DNA of 64,000 nucleotides from Vibrio harveyi NBRC 15634 = ATCC 14126 = KCTC 12724 (GTDB lineage Bacteria; Pseudomonadota; Gammaproteobacteria; Enterobacterales; Vibrionaceae). The translations under genes were made by a program, and so were the position numbers. The notes under the pieces were generated by a model. It was not told where the DNA came from. It was given only the letters and a program-made list of their open reading frames with translations, and made no database searches. Every line of letters begins with the position of its first letter. The stretch's first letter is position 1. Below are positions 8,533 through 17,408 of the stretch, piece by piece. The stretch covers positions 62,001 through 126,000 of the forward strand of contig NZ_BCUF01000010.1 of assembly GCF_001591145.1 (NCBI RefSeq), given 5' to 3'.

Positions 8533-10008
8533 GTGTTGATAAATCAATTTAAGACCGTGTCTAAAAAAGTTCGGGGAATATTCATTTCAGATGGCTTTAA
8601 GCGTGGGTGCCGTCAGGTTTTTTGGGGTCTTTATTCATTGCTCCAAGCTTTCCTTATTTCGTGTTTCATCTTGTTTAACCCACTGGGACTTAAAAACACC
8701 AGTCAAGAGCAGAGTGAGCTGGTATACCTTGATGTTACAGCCTCCAGTTTTGATGCACGGTTGGATTCAGCGGTTGTTGTGTTGATTGATGAATACACAA
8801 TTGAGAGTCGCAACCTTACCTACCCTGTGGATTATCATAGCCTTGCAAGGATTTTGAGAGCAATAAGTGGATACAACCCTAATTCGATATTTATCGACAT
8901 ACTTCAGAGTTACCCACATTCGAAAGATTTCGATTACTGGGCGAACACTCTTAAACGGGTAGGTAAAAACCATCCTGTATTTTTAGCTCAAGACTTAGAC
9001 TTTGATAAAAGCTGGAGACTGAATGACCCGAATAACGCTAGACACAAACTGAGTCAAAGTGCCATCCTAACTCCTGTTTCATGGAGAGGAGAACCCAATC
9101 GCTACCCATTAACAATCAATCACAATGGGGAGATCTATCCAACTGTCGCCATGACTGTTTACGAGGAATTTTGCAAAACATCAGACTGTAAATTGTTTAA
9201 AAGCAATGAACCACATGATGAACCCATGGTTGTTCGCTGGAACAATAAATACAGCGACAAACAACTAGATTTTCTAAATGTTAAAGATGGGTGCCAATCA
9301 AATCAGCGAACTTTTATTGAGGCATTTGAGAAACATATTGTAAGCACCTTTCAAAGTAAGGAGGATTTGGCTGAACTTAGAGTTCAATGCCCACCAATCC
9401 TAACCCTTAGCGCAAGTGAGTTTCTGGAAGGAAACGCCACAGACAACCAAGCCTTACGTGATGTTATTAGAGATAGAGCGGTATTTATCGGATACAAGCT
9501 GACTGGTTCTTCTGACTTGGTTACCTCACCTGTTCATGGTCAACTTGATGGTGTGTTTTTTCATGCAATGGCTTTTGTAAATCTAGTCTCCCTTGATGAC
9601 GATTACTGGCGTTCACAGAATGCAATTGAAAACTGTCCCATCGCAAAAAATTGTGATTTCTCGCATTTTGATCTGCTTCAGGCACTCCTTCAGACAGTTA
9701 TTCTCGGAGTTTCTATTTATCTAAAAAATCACCAGTACCGTGACGACTCGGAGGTTAATGCTCCAACCATTGGGGCTTTTATCACTTTTGTTTTATTTTC
9801 GGTAATTGTTTGTGCCGTTGTTTTGAACATTCAAGAAGCGACTGGTCCAGCTAACTGGATTGCGCTCACAAGTATAACTTTGATAAGTGTCAGTATGCTG
9901 ATCAGACCCATGTTAATTAGGTGGATTCAAATAAAACTATCCATGTTAATTAGGTGGATTCAAAAAAAACTATCCAAGTTAAGCTTTGGACGCTCACAAA
10001 ATATTTAA
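8533..10008 (+). CDS. CHASE2 domain membrane sensor without an output domain
   Basis: About 491 residues. One membrane segment near residues 30-52 precedes a large extracytoplasmic domain with CHASE2 features: VVVLIDEYTIE, DYHSLARILRAI, NSIFIDI, and later RAVFIGYKLTGSSDLVTSPVHG and DGVFFHAMA. Three C-terminal membrane segments follow. CHASE2 is a sensory domain normally fused to a kinase, cyclase or phosphatase; here the protein ends after the membrane segments, so it must signal through a partner. GTG at 8533 is chosen as start because GGAG at 8522-8525 is 7 nt upstream; TTG at 8527 is too close. The C-terminus contains an 11-residue tandem repeat (RWIQIKLSMLI, then RWIQKKLSK). The ligand is unknown. 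Confidence 0.75.
   Translation: MLINQFKTVSKKVRGIFISDGFKRGCRQVFWGLYSLLQAFLISCFILFNPLGLKNTSQEQSELVYLDVTASSFDARLDSAVVVLIDEYTIESRNLTYPVDYHSLARILRAISGYNPNSIFIDILQSYPHSKDFDYWANTLKRVGKNHPVFLAQDLDFDKSWRLNDPNNARHKLSQSAILTPVSWRGEPNRYPLTINHNGEIYPTVAMTVYEEFCKTSDCKLFKSNEPHDEPMVVRWNNKYSDKQLDFLNVKDGCQSNQRTFIEAFEKHIVSTFQSKEDLAELRVQCPPILTLSASEFLEGNATDNQALRDVIRDRAVFIGYKLTGSSDLVTSPVHGQLDGVFFHAMAFVNLVSLDDDYWRSQNAIENCPIAKNCDFSHFDLLQALLQTVILGVSIYLKNHQYRDDSEVNAPTIGAFITFVLFSVIVCAVVLNIQEATGPANWIALTSITLISVSMLIRPMLIRWIQIKLSMLIRWIQKKLSKLSFGRSQNI
9908..9973 (+). repeat. 33-bp tandem duplication in the CHASE2 gene
   Basis: Units 9908-9940 and 9941-9973 differ at one base. Each encodes 11 residues of an amphipathic basic helix, so the duplication is in frame. 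The near identity implies a recent event. Confidence 0.9.
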
Positions 10009-10019
10009 AAGGAAGCTAT

Positions 10020-10394
10020 ATGAGAAAATTACTTTGGGCAATTTTGTTACTTTACACGGTTCCGTCTGGAGCGACTGTAAACACAGTGGTCAAATATAGT
10101 TCGAGTGAGATTGAAGTTTGCACTAGCCCGACAGAACTTGAAACATGTGCTTTTGTTAAAGCTTCTACACTGCCAGATCCAAGTGAGGAACAGATTGAAG
10201 TATTGGAGGTGACAAAACATGGGATGGTGAAACTTAAGCTAAATGGCGCAATAAAGTACATCCATCAGATGGATCTCAAGCTGAAGATTAAGGCTGATGT
10301 CAGTGAGCCTTGCGTGGAAAAAACCTTCACTTCAACTTATGAAAAAAATACTTACGCGACACATGGAATTATGGAAGACTGCCATGAAAATTAA
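10020..10394 (+). CDS. Small exported protein of the CHASE2-M48 operon
   Basis: A 124-residue protein starting at ATG 10020, with AAAGGAAG about 5 nt upstream. Earlier in-frame starts lie inside the CHASE2 gene. A signal peptide (MRKLLWAILLLYTVPSGA) is followed by VNTVVKYSSSEIEV and a short beta-rich domain with the pattern of an SH3-like fold (VLEVTKHGMVKLKLNGAIKYIHQ). The mature part has four cysteines, enough for two disulfides. The last 11 bp overlap the start of the M48 lipoprotein gene. It may be a periplasmic ligand or adaptor for the CHASE2 protein or the protease; that is inference. Confidence 0.7.
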   Translation: MRKLLWAILLLYTVPSGATVNTVVKYSSSEIEVCTSPTELETCAFVKASTLPDPSEEQIEVLEVTKHGMVKLKLNGAIKYIHQMDLKLKIKADVSEPCVEKTFTSTYEKNTYATHGIMEDCHEN

Positions 10395-11415
10395 ACTAAC
10401 TCTTTTTGCAATCATTTTTCTCGTGGGCTGTTCTATCAAGGGTGAGCCGGATACTGTGCTAACCATAGACTCAATGGTGCTTGATAGTGACAAGGTTAAC
10501 ATTGAAAATCTCGCTGAGTTGCAGGATTTCGAAATCAACGTTGATCAGGTTGTTAATAGTGGCAACATTGAGGATATAGAGACCCCAGCATTAAAATACA
10601 AAACCCTTCCATTTGATATGCTAAACAAAGATCCTATTTGTGAAAAGTTTTCAGGTAGTGGTTTCAAAATCACGAACAATTCTGGGGTAAGGGAAAATGA
10701 AAAAATTGTTAGTGATATCGCTAGGAAAGTTGATGGTGTTTTTGGTTGCGAGCTTTCGATTGAGTACGAGCTCACTGACTCTAAATTGTATGAAGCTGTG
10801 ATAAGTCAAAACAAGGTTGTAGTTAGTAATGGCTTAATCTCGGACTCCAAGTACATAGATGAGGTGTTTTTTGTTGTGGCTCATGAAATAGTCCACAAAA
10901 TTTTGCTTCATAGTGAGCAAATTAGTTTAATTGAGTCAAAAAGGGATAAGTTTCACACCCAAAAGGCTAAAGAAACATACACATACCTGAAGAACATTAA
11001 AGTTCCCCAAGAGGCGGATGAGTTCAAAAAAAACTACAATAAGCTCCACTTAACGACAAATAATCTGAAGGTTCCACATGAGGTTGCAGCAGATATTCTT
11101 GCTGTCGATATTTTGGTGAAAGCAGGTTACAGCCCTCAAGCTACAAAATACACCTTAGAAAGGATAGCTAGTTGCTTGAATTACAATGATGGGGACTTAA
11201 ATAAAGACTTTGCTAACCTTCAAAAAATGACTGACAGTTTTAATAAGAGCGAGGATAAAGACATGGATGAGTACTTCGCTATGTTACGTCAGGTAGCAAA
11301 GCAAACACACCTCCCCTCTCCTTGGCGAATGACGACCGTGTCGAACTACATTAAGGCAAATTACCCCACTCAAAGGCGCTTAAGAATGACACCAATGAGG
11401 GACAGAAGCCTATAG
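10384..11415 (+). CDS. M48 family metalloprotease lipoprotein
   Basis: A 343-residue predicted lipoprotein. The signal ends in LVGC with Cys16 as the lipidated residue. The zinc site is complete: HEIVH with His167, Glu168 and His171, and the third ligand Glu233 in the ExxAD motif of PHEVAADILAV, typical of M48 peptidases (relatives include LoiP and BepA). ATG 10384 is chosen because the lipobox follows at once; it overlaps the preceding gene by 11 bp. Unlike BepA it lacks an obvious TPR domain. Last gene of the operon. A periplasmic envelope quality-control or signal-triggered protease is plausible; the substrate is unknown. Confidence 0.8.
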   Translation: MKIKLTLFAIIFLVGCSIKGEPDTVLTIDSMVLDSDKVNIENLAELQDFEINVDQVVNSGNIEDIETPALKYKTLPFDMLNKDPICEKFSGSGFKITNNSGVRENEKIVSDIARKVDGVFGCELSIEYELTDSKLYEAVISQNKVVVSNGLISDSKYIDEVFFVVAHEIVHKILLHSEQISLIESKRDKFHTQKAKETYTYLKNIKVPQEADEFKKNYNKLHLTTNNLKVPHEVAADILAVDILVKAGYSPQATKYTLERIASCLNYNDGDLNKDFANLQKMTDSFNKSEDKDMDEYFAMLRQVAKQTHLPSPWRMTTVSNYIKANYPTQRRLRMTPMRDRSL

Positions 11416-11638
11416 AGTAATATTAAACCATACCAACAGCTTGGTGCGATGTACGGAACTTCACTTCCCCAAGCTGAAGTTGAATACATTGGTAAATATT
11501 GGTCGATATGAGCCTACGTATTTAGTGAAGAAAGTCTATTCTATACGAGAATGGAACAAACACGTATTCCCAACATTCGCTCCTACACGCCTTTCAACAG
11601 AAACAAACTTCAATGACTAAATATTACCTCTAGAGCCT
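11416..11638. other. Intergenic stretch with a coding-like remnant
   Basis: In frame with the M48 gene, past its TAG at 11413-11415, the sequence reads QLGAMYGTSLPQAEVEYIGK and then a TGA near 11508, after which another open stretch runs to about 11616. It has no start or ribosome site. It may be an eroded gene end or chance. Confidence 0.3.
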
Positions 11639-12997
11639 TTAAGTGAGCCGTACGATTTGCTCTCTTACGGTCTCTAAAGCGGACTGCAATTGTGGGCGGC
11701 TTAGTGGACCGGCGAGTGATATCCTCACCGCTGCTGGCACTTCATACCGACCCACGGCAAACATTTCTGCTTCTCTCACTCTGACCCCATGTTTCAACAA
11801 CGATTGGTTAAAGTGATACCCTGTTAATGGCTCAGGCAAAGGTAACCATACATTGTAGCCAGGGACGCCAATCTGGATTTCGGGAAATACAGCCTTCCAG
11901 ATCCGATGACGCGCACTGAGTTCCATCGCGATCTCTTCGTCCACCGCCTGCATCGCTTCGCTGGTTAACCAACGACAAACCAGATCGATTATCAAAGGGC
12001 TAACGTACATACAGCTGGCTCGTAGCGCTCGTTGCAGTAACTCTTTGAAAGACAATGGAAGAATGATAAAGCCCAGTCGCAATCCACCCGCGAAGTACTT
12101 AGAAAAACTGCCCACGTATAAGGTAATATCCGGAGCAATAGCGACTAAAGGACTCTTTCGATGAGATGGCGGGCAGTAGAGAACGTCGTCCTCAATAATC
12201 AACACATTGTAACGACGGCATATTTCTATGATTTTTAGTCTTCGGCTATCTGTTAATTGAGCTCCGGTCGGGTTTTGTATTCCCGGCGTGAGATAAAGCA
12301 GTTTTGGGCGATGCCTCTTACAGTGCAATGCCAGATCTTCTGGATCTAATCCATGTTCATCGACTTTTACTGGCACTAGCTTTCGTTCGGATTGCTGACA
12401 TGCATAGATGAACTCTGGATAACACAGCCCTTCGGCAAGAATAGTATCTTTTGGACGGCTTAATGCTTGAATAATCAGCGAGATCCCGTGTTGCCCTCCA
12501 TGAGTCCACATTAGACGCCGTGCGTCAATATCGATATTAAACTTGCTCATCAGCCATTGTCGAAGAGTCTCGTTATGACCCTGAATGCCATCAGCGGAGT
12601 AGTAATCCAGCACGGCTGCCTGCGCGATCTCCTCATGAGATAACTCTTTCAACGCATTCGCCAGAAATTTCGGCTGCGATAATAACAAAGGTCGGCAGCG
12701 CGCTAAATCAATGCCTTGTTCTTCCAATACCGGATGATAAAAATGGTTCAGTTCAGTTTCTCTGTTCCGAACATAAGTTCCACTTCCTACTTTTGGCTCT
12801 GTTAAGCCCCTCTGCTCAAGCTCCTGATACGCCCTTGTCACCGTTCCAACCGTCACACCCAAGCGATAAGACAAAATACGCTGAGGGGGTAATTTCGTAT
12901 CTGGTTCGAGTTCACCACTCTCTATCACCTCAGCAATCGCATCAGCCAGTGCCATAAACTTAGGTCCGGAACGACCCGATATATCAGGGACTAACAT
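11639..12997 (-). CDS. MocR-type (GntR/aminotransferase) transcription regulator
   Basis: A 452-residue regulator with two domains. Residues 1-75 form a GntR winged helix (LPPQRILSYRLGVTVGTVTRAYQELEQRGL). The remainder is a type I aminotransferase-like domain with the expected PLP lysine in SFSKYFAGGLRLGF and a core DD in IIEDDVLY. The family senses amino acids or vitamin B6 vitamers through PLP chemistry. The start follows GGAGAGAG. It is divergent from the LysE exporter at 13159, so control of that gene is the likely role. It is not possible to say whether it is PdxR-like or amino-acid responsive. Confidence 0.9.
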   Translation of the reverse strand: MLVPDISGRSGPKFMALADAIAEVIESGELEPDTKLPPQRILSYRLGVTVGTVTRAYQELEQRGLTEPKVGSGTYVRNRETELNHFYHPVLEEQGIDLARCRPLLLSQPKFLANALKELSHEEIAQAAVLDYYSADGIQGHNETLRQWLMSKFNIDIDARRLMWTHGGQHGISLIIQALSRPKDTILAEGLCYPEFIYACQQSERKLVPVKVDEHGLDPEDLALHCKRHRPKLLYLTPGIQNPTGAQLTDSRRLKIIEICRRYNVLIIEDDVLYCPPSHRKSPLVAIAPDITLYVGSFSKYFAGGLRLGFIILPLSFKELLQRALRASCMYVSPLIIDLVCRWLTSEAMQAVDEEIAMELSARHRIWKAVFPEIQIGVPGYNVWLPLPEPLTGYHFNQSLLKHGVRVREAEMFAVGRYEVPAAVRISLAGPLSRPQLQSALETVREQIVRLT

Positions 12998-13158
12998 TGT
13001 CTCTCTCCGAAGGGGTACAATTAATTCTTGTATTCAGGATAAATAAGGCCTGACGAAAATGAAATCAAAGAATTGTCACCATGACGCATTAAATGTAGGT
13101 CTCTCTCACTTTGCCCCTTTACTCTTGGCTCAGCTGCACTTATTTGAGAGGAAAGGAA

Positions 13159-13767
13159 ATGACAACATTATGGGACCTAATGCCAGCGATGAGTTTATTT
13201 GCGTTTGTTACCGCCATCACGCCCGGTCCAAATAACTTATTGCTCGCCAACTCAGGGGCACAATTTGGTGTCCGGAAATCATGGCGACACCTAATTGGTA
13301 TCCGTATTGGTGTTATCGGGTTAATTCTGCTTTGCGCGTGTGGTGCTGGCGTTGCTCTCCAGACTCATCCAAGTTGGTATCTCACCATAAAATACATCGG
13401 TCTGGCTTACATGTTCTGGTTGATAATAAAGCTGTTGTGTACCAACTCTTTCGCGGGTAAAGCCACCAAAAGCAAACCAATCAACGTAACTCAGGCTACG
13501 TTGTTTCAACTAGGTAATATGAAGGCTTGGATGGCATCACTTGCTTTGGTCACAAGTTATAGCCTCCCCTCTAGCTATTGGTTATCTGTCGCATTGATTA
13601 CTTTCGTGTTTACGACATTCGGACTGTTTGCCAATATGACTTGGGTCTGGGTTGGTCAAAAAATCCGTGTTTATCTCAATACCACATTAAAGCAGCGTAT
13701 GTTCAATATCAGCCTAGCAGCGATAACATTCATATCATTGTTACCAGTGTTGGAGCACTCAATCTGA
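13159..13767 (+). CDS. LysE family amino acid exporter
   Basis: A 202-residue membrane protein with about six hydrophobic segments, the normal size for LysE/RhtB exporters. The family motif TPGPNNLLLANSG lies near residue 20. ATG 13159 is chosen because AGGAAAGGA lies just upstream and the membrane domain begins immediately after. It is expected to export an amino acid or analogue across the inner membrane. The gene is divergent from a MocR-type regulator, a common pairing. Confidence 0.9.
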   Translation: MTTLWDLMPAMSLFAFVTAITPGPNNLLLANSGAQFGVRKSWRHLIGIRIGVIGLILLCACGAGVALQTHPSWYLTIKYIGLAYMFWLIIKLLCTNSFAGKATKSKPINVTQATLFQLGNMKAWMASLALVTSYSLPSSYWLSVALITFVFTTFGLFANMTWVWVGQKIRVYLNTTLKQRMFNISLAAITFISLLPVLEHSI

Positions 13768-13810
13768 GTACTAACGGTTAAGTAATACTGGCTGGTGAAT
13801 CAAAAAAGAT

Positions 13811-13848
13811 AAAACGCCCACACTGCTGAACAAGTGTGGGCGTTTTTG
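13811..13848. terminator. Strong bidirectional terminator
   Basis: Perfect 14-bp arms at 13811-13824 and 13833-13846 with T-tracts on both sides. It separates the convergent LysE gene and the gene ending at 13901. Confidence 0.9.
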
Positions 13849-13900
13849 ATTTTAGCGCCGTACCGAGTAACTGGATGAGCTCAATACTCTTCTGCGCGCT

Positions 13901-15067
13901 CTACAAAACTGGGACGTGGTGCGCTTCCACTTTTGTTTTATGAATATGGCTCATCTTATGGGTATTAACGAAATCTGTTCCATCCGCAAATTTCTTTTTC
14001 ACGCTATTTGTCAGTATTGTAATGGTGTTACCAAAAACGGCGTCAGTGTGGCGGGCATATTCACACATCGTTGTCTTAACGCCACGTTCAGCAAATTCCT
14101 TCTCCATCTTACGAGAATAAGTAACGAATTCAGCCGGCGTGATTTGCTCGTCTAATTTCGCATTATCTACAACCTTGCTTATCACCTCATTTGGCGTTAG
14201 TGATTTATCGAGATTGTCTAAGATCTCCACTGCTTTTTTAGGATGCACAGTTGGCGCTCTTTCACAGGTGTACAATCCATAGAGGAACTCGACAACCATT
14301 TCGATCGCTTCTTTGTCGTGTCCACCCATCAGATAGCTTCCGTTACCTACTGCACCGCCAGAAAATTTGCTCTCGCCATTAAGGTGCTTAGCTAAATTGC
14401 CGTCTGGCTTTATGCTGACACCGATATCGAAGAAGTAATCTCCGGCATTTAGGGCGAGTAAGGAGACCATGTTCTTTGCAAAGGCAGGACTACCGTAGTT
14501 GATGCTTGCCTCATACAGCTCTGTCATCTTCTTCGCAATGGCAGGTGTTGTCATGTTTTTCTTCGTCAGTAATTCATCAACTGAAACGAATTTAACATTC
14601 TCAGGAAGCTCTACACGTGAGTCGTAACAAGTTCTACCTTTCGTACGTCTATCGACATAAATAACGTGTTTCACCTTTGGAGTGACTTTAGCATTACTAA
14701 TTACATTCAGCAGACCATGTTCTTTTTCAACACTTGGAATAACATTGTCTTCGCCACTTTCTGCTTTTGTATTGACCCAGCAATAAGCAACTGTCTTGGT
14801 CGGTAGTTTGGAAAAACTCGGTTTTGCACACAACAATGAACTGAGACCACTCTTTTTCTTTTTTTCTTTTAATGGCGTTAGTGCGACGTCGGTGTTTTCG
14901 TTGTTGCGCTCAGCAAGGACTCTTTCTCGGTTAGCAGCCCAGCGTTTATTGTCTGCTTGCGTAACTTTTAGTTCTTCCCTTCGAGCTATACGCTGTTGTT
15001 CAGCGCGCTCTTGGACGGATTGATGTGCTTGTTCGGTGTGGTCACTTGGAGGAGATTGATATCGCAT
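13901..15067 (-). CDS. Putative GT-A-type glycosyltransferase resembling NleB/SseK effectors
   Basis: A 388-residue cytosolic protein without a signal peptide, start ATG 15067 (a longer frame begins with GTG at 15124). The N-terminus to about residue 55 is Arg/Glu-rich and probably coiled coil. From about residue 88, YCWVN is followed by VEKEHGLLNVISNAKV and HVIYVDRRT, the same order as in NleB/SseK arginine-GlcNAc transferases as I remember them. Then come AKNMVSLLALNAGDYFFDIG and IKPDGN, where NleB has its DxD and following loop; here the DxD reads DIG, so metal binding may be altered. This is a resemblance by eye. If correct it could be a secreted effector or a toxin; no secretion gene is adjacent. 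Confidence 0.4.
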   Translation of the reverse strand: MRYQSPPSDHTEQAHQSVQERAEQQRIARREELKVTQADNKRWAANRERVLAERNNENTDVALTPLKEKKKKSGLSSLLCAKPSFSKLPTKTVAYCWVNTKAESGEDNVIPSVEKEHGLLNVISNAKVTPKVKHVIYVDRRTKGRTCYDSRVELPENVKFVSVDELLTKKNMTTPAIAKKMTELYEASINYGSPAFAKNMVSLLALNAGDYFFDIGVSIKPDGNLAKHLNGESKFSGGAVGNGSYLMGGHDKEAIEMVVEFLYGLYTCERAPTVHPKKAVEILDNLDKSLTPNEVISKVVDNAKLDEQITPAEFVTYSRKMEKEFAERGVKTTMCEYARHTDAVFGNTITILTNSVKKKFADGTDFVNTHKMSHIHKTKVEAHHVPVL

Positions 15068-15290
15068 TAAGTTTGCCCTAATTACCAAATGTAAGAATTT
15101 GTTACAATATGATAAATTTGACACTTAGAATAAAGAGTGGTGATGAAGTAACCGTTCAATAAGGTATTATTACTAAACAAAAGCTCATTATGAAGGGGAA
15201 AATTCATTTATTTTCTCTTCGACCTGTTCGCTATTAATACGTTAAAACCAATGAATAATTTATAGTTAAGGTCTCGTCAACGACATTTAA

Positions 15291-15318
15291 AAAGGGACTC
15301 AAATGAGTCCCTTTTTAG
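15291..15318 (-). terminator. Terminator after the NmrA-like gene
   Basis: Perfect 11-bp arms at 15291-15301 and 15304-15314 with a two-base loop and flanking T-tracts on both strands. Confidence 0.85.
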
Positions 15319-15330
15319 TTTCAAATCATC

Positions 15331-16227
15331 TTAAGCATTCGCTAGTTTTTGTAGCTCCGCTTTGTTTGCTTCTAACCAGGCTTCAAAGCTTTGTGGCTGC
15401 TTACCAGTTAGCTTTTCAAATGCCTCACTTGTGCCGTCTGAATAGTTTCCACGGTTGTGTTTGTCCATTGTCACACATAACTCTACGATTGGTGCAGGCA
15501 ATTCAAACGACTCTAACTGTGCTTGGTAATCCTCATCAGACAAGTTCACCATGGTGGTCGATGTACCCAACACTTTATCTATCACCTTCGCCATTTCCGC
15601 ATGTGTCATAGATTGTGCACCGTTCATTGGAAGTATAACTTTACCTTGCGCTGGTTTTACTAATGCAGATGCCGCTGCAAAAGCCAAATCTTTACGTGAT
15701 AACTGAGCCGAGCGACCTTCTGCTGCCGACGTCAACCAATGACCCGATTGTAGAATGCTTGCGAAGTACTCTGCCAAGTTTTCAAAATACCAATTGTTGC
15801 GCATGATGGTGGCATGAGGGATGCGACTTTGTTTAATCGCATTTTCAGTAGCTTCATGCTCATGAGCAAACATCACTGGCGAACTCTCTGCAGAAGGCAT
15901 CGACGTATAAGCGATATGGCTCACCCCTACTTTTTCCGCTGCCGCTACAGCATTCAAGTGTGCTTGAGTACGAGGACCAGAAGCGTCGATGCTAATAAGC
16001 AGCATGCTGTCTGCGCCGAGAAATGCTTTCTCTAGTGACTCTGAGCTAGAAAAGTCTGCTTCGCGAACATCCACACCTTGGCTTGCTAACGCTTGCAGTT
16101 TGTCTGCATGGCGAGTAGTTACAATCAATTGGCTTGGTTGAACATTTAGCTCTTCAAGCAGTGCTTTTACTACTTGTGAACCTAGTTTACCTGATGCACC
16201 TGTTACTAGAATTTTGCGATCTGACAT
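15331..16227 (-). CDS. NmrA/QorB-like NAD(P)-dependent oxidoreductase
   Basis: A 298-residue atypical short-chain dehydrogenase. The Rossmann motif GASGKLGSQV lies at the N-terminus (KILVTGASGKLG). The body resembles NmrA-like and QorB-type quinone reductases. The family's catalytic tyrosine motif is not clear, as is usual in this subgroup. ATG 16227 is preferred because GGAG lies 8 nt upstream; an earlier ATG at 16245 overlaps that site. It is divergent from the LysR regulator at 16421, its probable controller. Substrate is unknown. Confidence 0.85.
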   Translation of the reverse strand: MSDRKILVTGASGKLGSQVVKALLEELNVQPSQLIVTTRHADKLQALASQGVDVREADFSSSESLEKAFLGADSMLLISIDASGPRTQAHLNAVAAAEKVGVSHIAYTSMPSAESSPVMFAHEHEATENAIKQSRIPHATIMRNNWYFENLAEYFASILQSGHWLTSAAEGRSAQLSRKDLAFAAASALVKPAQGKVILPMNGAQSMTHAEMAKVIDKVLGTSTTMVNLSDEDYQAQLESFELPAPIVELCVTMDKHNRGNYSDGTSEAFEKLTGKQPQSFEAWLEANKAELQKLANA

Positions 16228-16420
16228 GACGGTTTCTCCATTCAATTCTTAAATAATTTCTTTTTAATAACGCGGAGATGACCAAGCTGCTGTGGCTCCC
16301 CGCTGTCGATGGAGACACTATATCGTTTGATGATTGATAGATAATTACCCTTTGATTAAACTGATTGTTAATTACTACTAAACAATAGTGAATAATAAGA
16401 ACTTCCGGACAATAAGCTAT

Positions 16421-17305
16421 ATGATTTCACTCGATGACATGATGGTCTTTGCTAAAGTGGCAGAGAAACAATCCTTTACTCAAGCAGCGGATGAGCTTGA
16501 TATCGGTAAAGCGCGTGTATCGCAGATCGTCTCTAAACTTGAGCAAGCGCTAAATACACGTTTACTGCATCGCACTACTCGCTCTCTTTCATTGACCGAC
16601 GCAGGGTTGCGTTACTATGAGAAATGCAAACTGATTGGCGATATTGCATCTGAAGCGAATGCAGAAACGCAAGATGCTAACCAGATTCCAAGCGGTACGA
16701 TTCGGATATCCACACCTAGCTCAGCGATGGTGGATATACTGAGTGAGTTCATGCACCTCTACCCGGAAATCAAACTCGATATTATTGAGAGTGACAGTTA
16801 CAGCAACCTGATTGAATCTCGTTGTGATATTGCACTACGTGCCTCTTCCGCCCTTGAAGATTCGAGCTTATATGCAATCAAGCTTGGTTATTTCCGAGAT
16901 ATGCTTTGCGCTACCCCAACCTATCTAAGCAAAGTTAAGGCGGTATCCACACCTGAAGATCTCTTAACACTGGATTGGATTAGCCACCATATCGTTCACG
17001 GTGATAAGCAGCTTACGATGACCAATAACAAAGGTCTGGTGACACGTTTGATTCACAGCCCAAAGGTACAAGTGAGAACTGCTGCGACAGTCAAAGCGTT
17101 CGTTCTGAATCATCTTGGTTTTGCCATCATGCCGAGCTTTATGATGAAGGAAGAGTTAGCGCGAGGAGATCTCGTACGTATCCTACCTGATGTGCACGAT
17201 TTAGAAATTCCGATTTATGCGGTGTACCAAGAGAAAGCGCTAATGCCGCTAAGAGTCCGCACACTGATCGAGTTCTTAAAACAAAAGAGTCATGCGTTTG
17301 AATAA
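16421..17305 (+). CDS. LysR family transcription regulator
   Basis: A 294-residue regulator with an N-terminal winged helix (VFAKVAEKQSFTQAADELDIGKARVSQIVSKLE) and a C-terminal effector-binding domain. ATG 16421 fits the usual LysR start; an upstream GTG at 16388 would add 11 residues. It resembles the group that controls divergent NmrA/quinone-reductase genes and belongs with the 15331 gene. The shared interval of about 190 bp should contain both promoters. Confidence 0.9.
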   Translation: MISLDDMMVFAKVAEKQSFTQAADELDIGKARVSQIVSKLEQALNTRLLHRTTRSLSLTDAGLRYYEKCKLIGDIASEANAETQDANQIPSGTIRISTPSSAMVDILSEFMHLYPEIKLDIIESDSYSNLIESRCDIALRASSALEDSSLYAIKLGYFRDMLCATPTYLSKVKAVSTPEDLLTLDWISHHIVHGDKQLTMTNNKGLVTRLIHSPKVQVRTAATVKAFVLNHLGFAIMPSFMMKEELARGDLVRILPDVHDLEIPIYAVYQEKALMPLRVRTLIEFLKQKSHAFE

Positions 17306-17340
17306 CGTCAATCACGACTCATCAAAACAGCGCCATAAAG

Positions 17341-17370
17341 CAAAGCCCACCGACAAGTGGGCTTTGTATT
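17341..17370 (+). terminator. Terminator after the LysR gene
   Basis: Perfect 10-bp arms at 17341-17350 and 17357-17366, followed by TATTTT on the + strand. Confidence 0.8.
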
Positions 17371-17408
17371 TTACTGCTATCGATACTTTCTACTATGCGT
17401 AACAGTAA

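Noticed and set aside
11458..11482. Hairpin with AACTTCA/TGAAGTT arms after the M48 gene
   Set aside because: It has a long loop and no T-tract, so it was not called a terminator.
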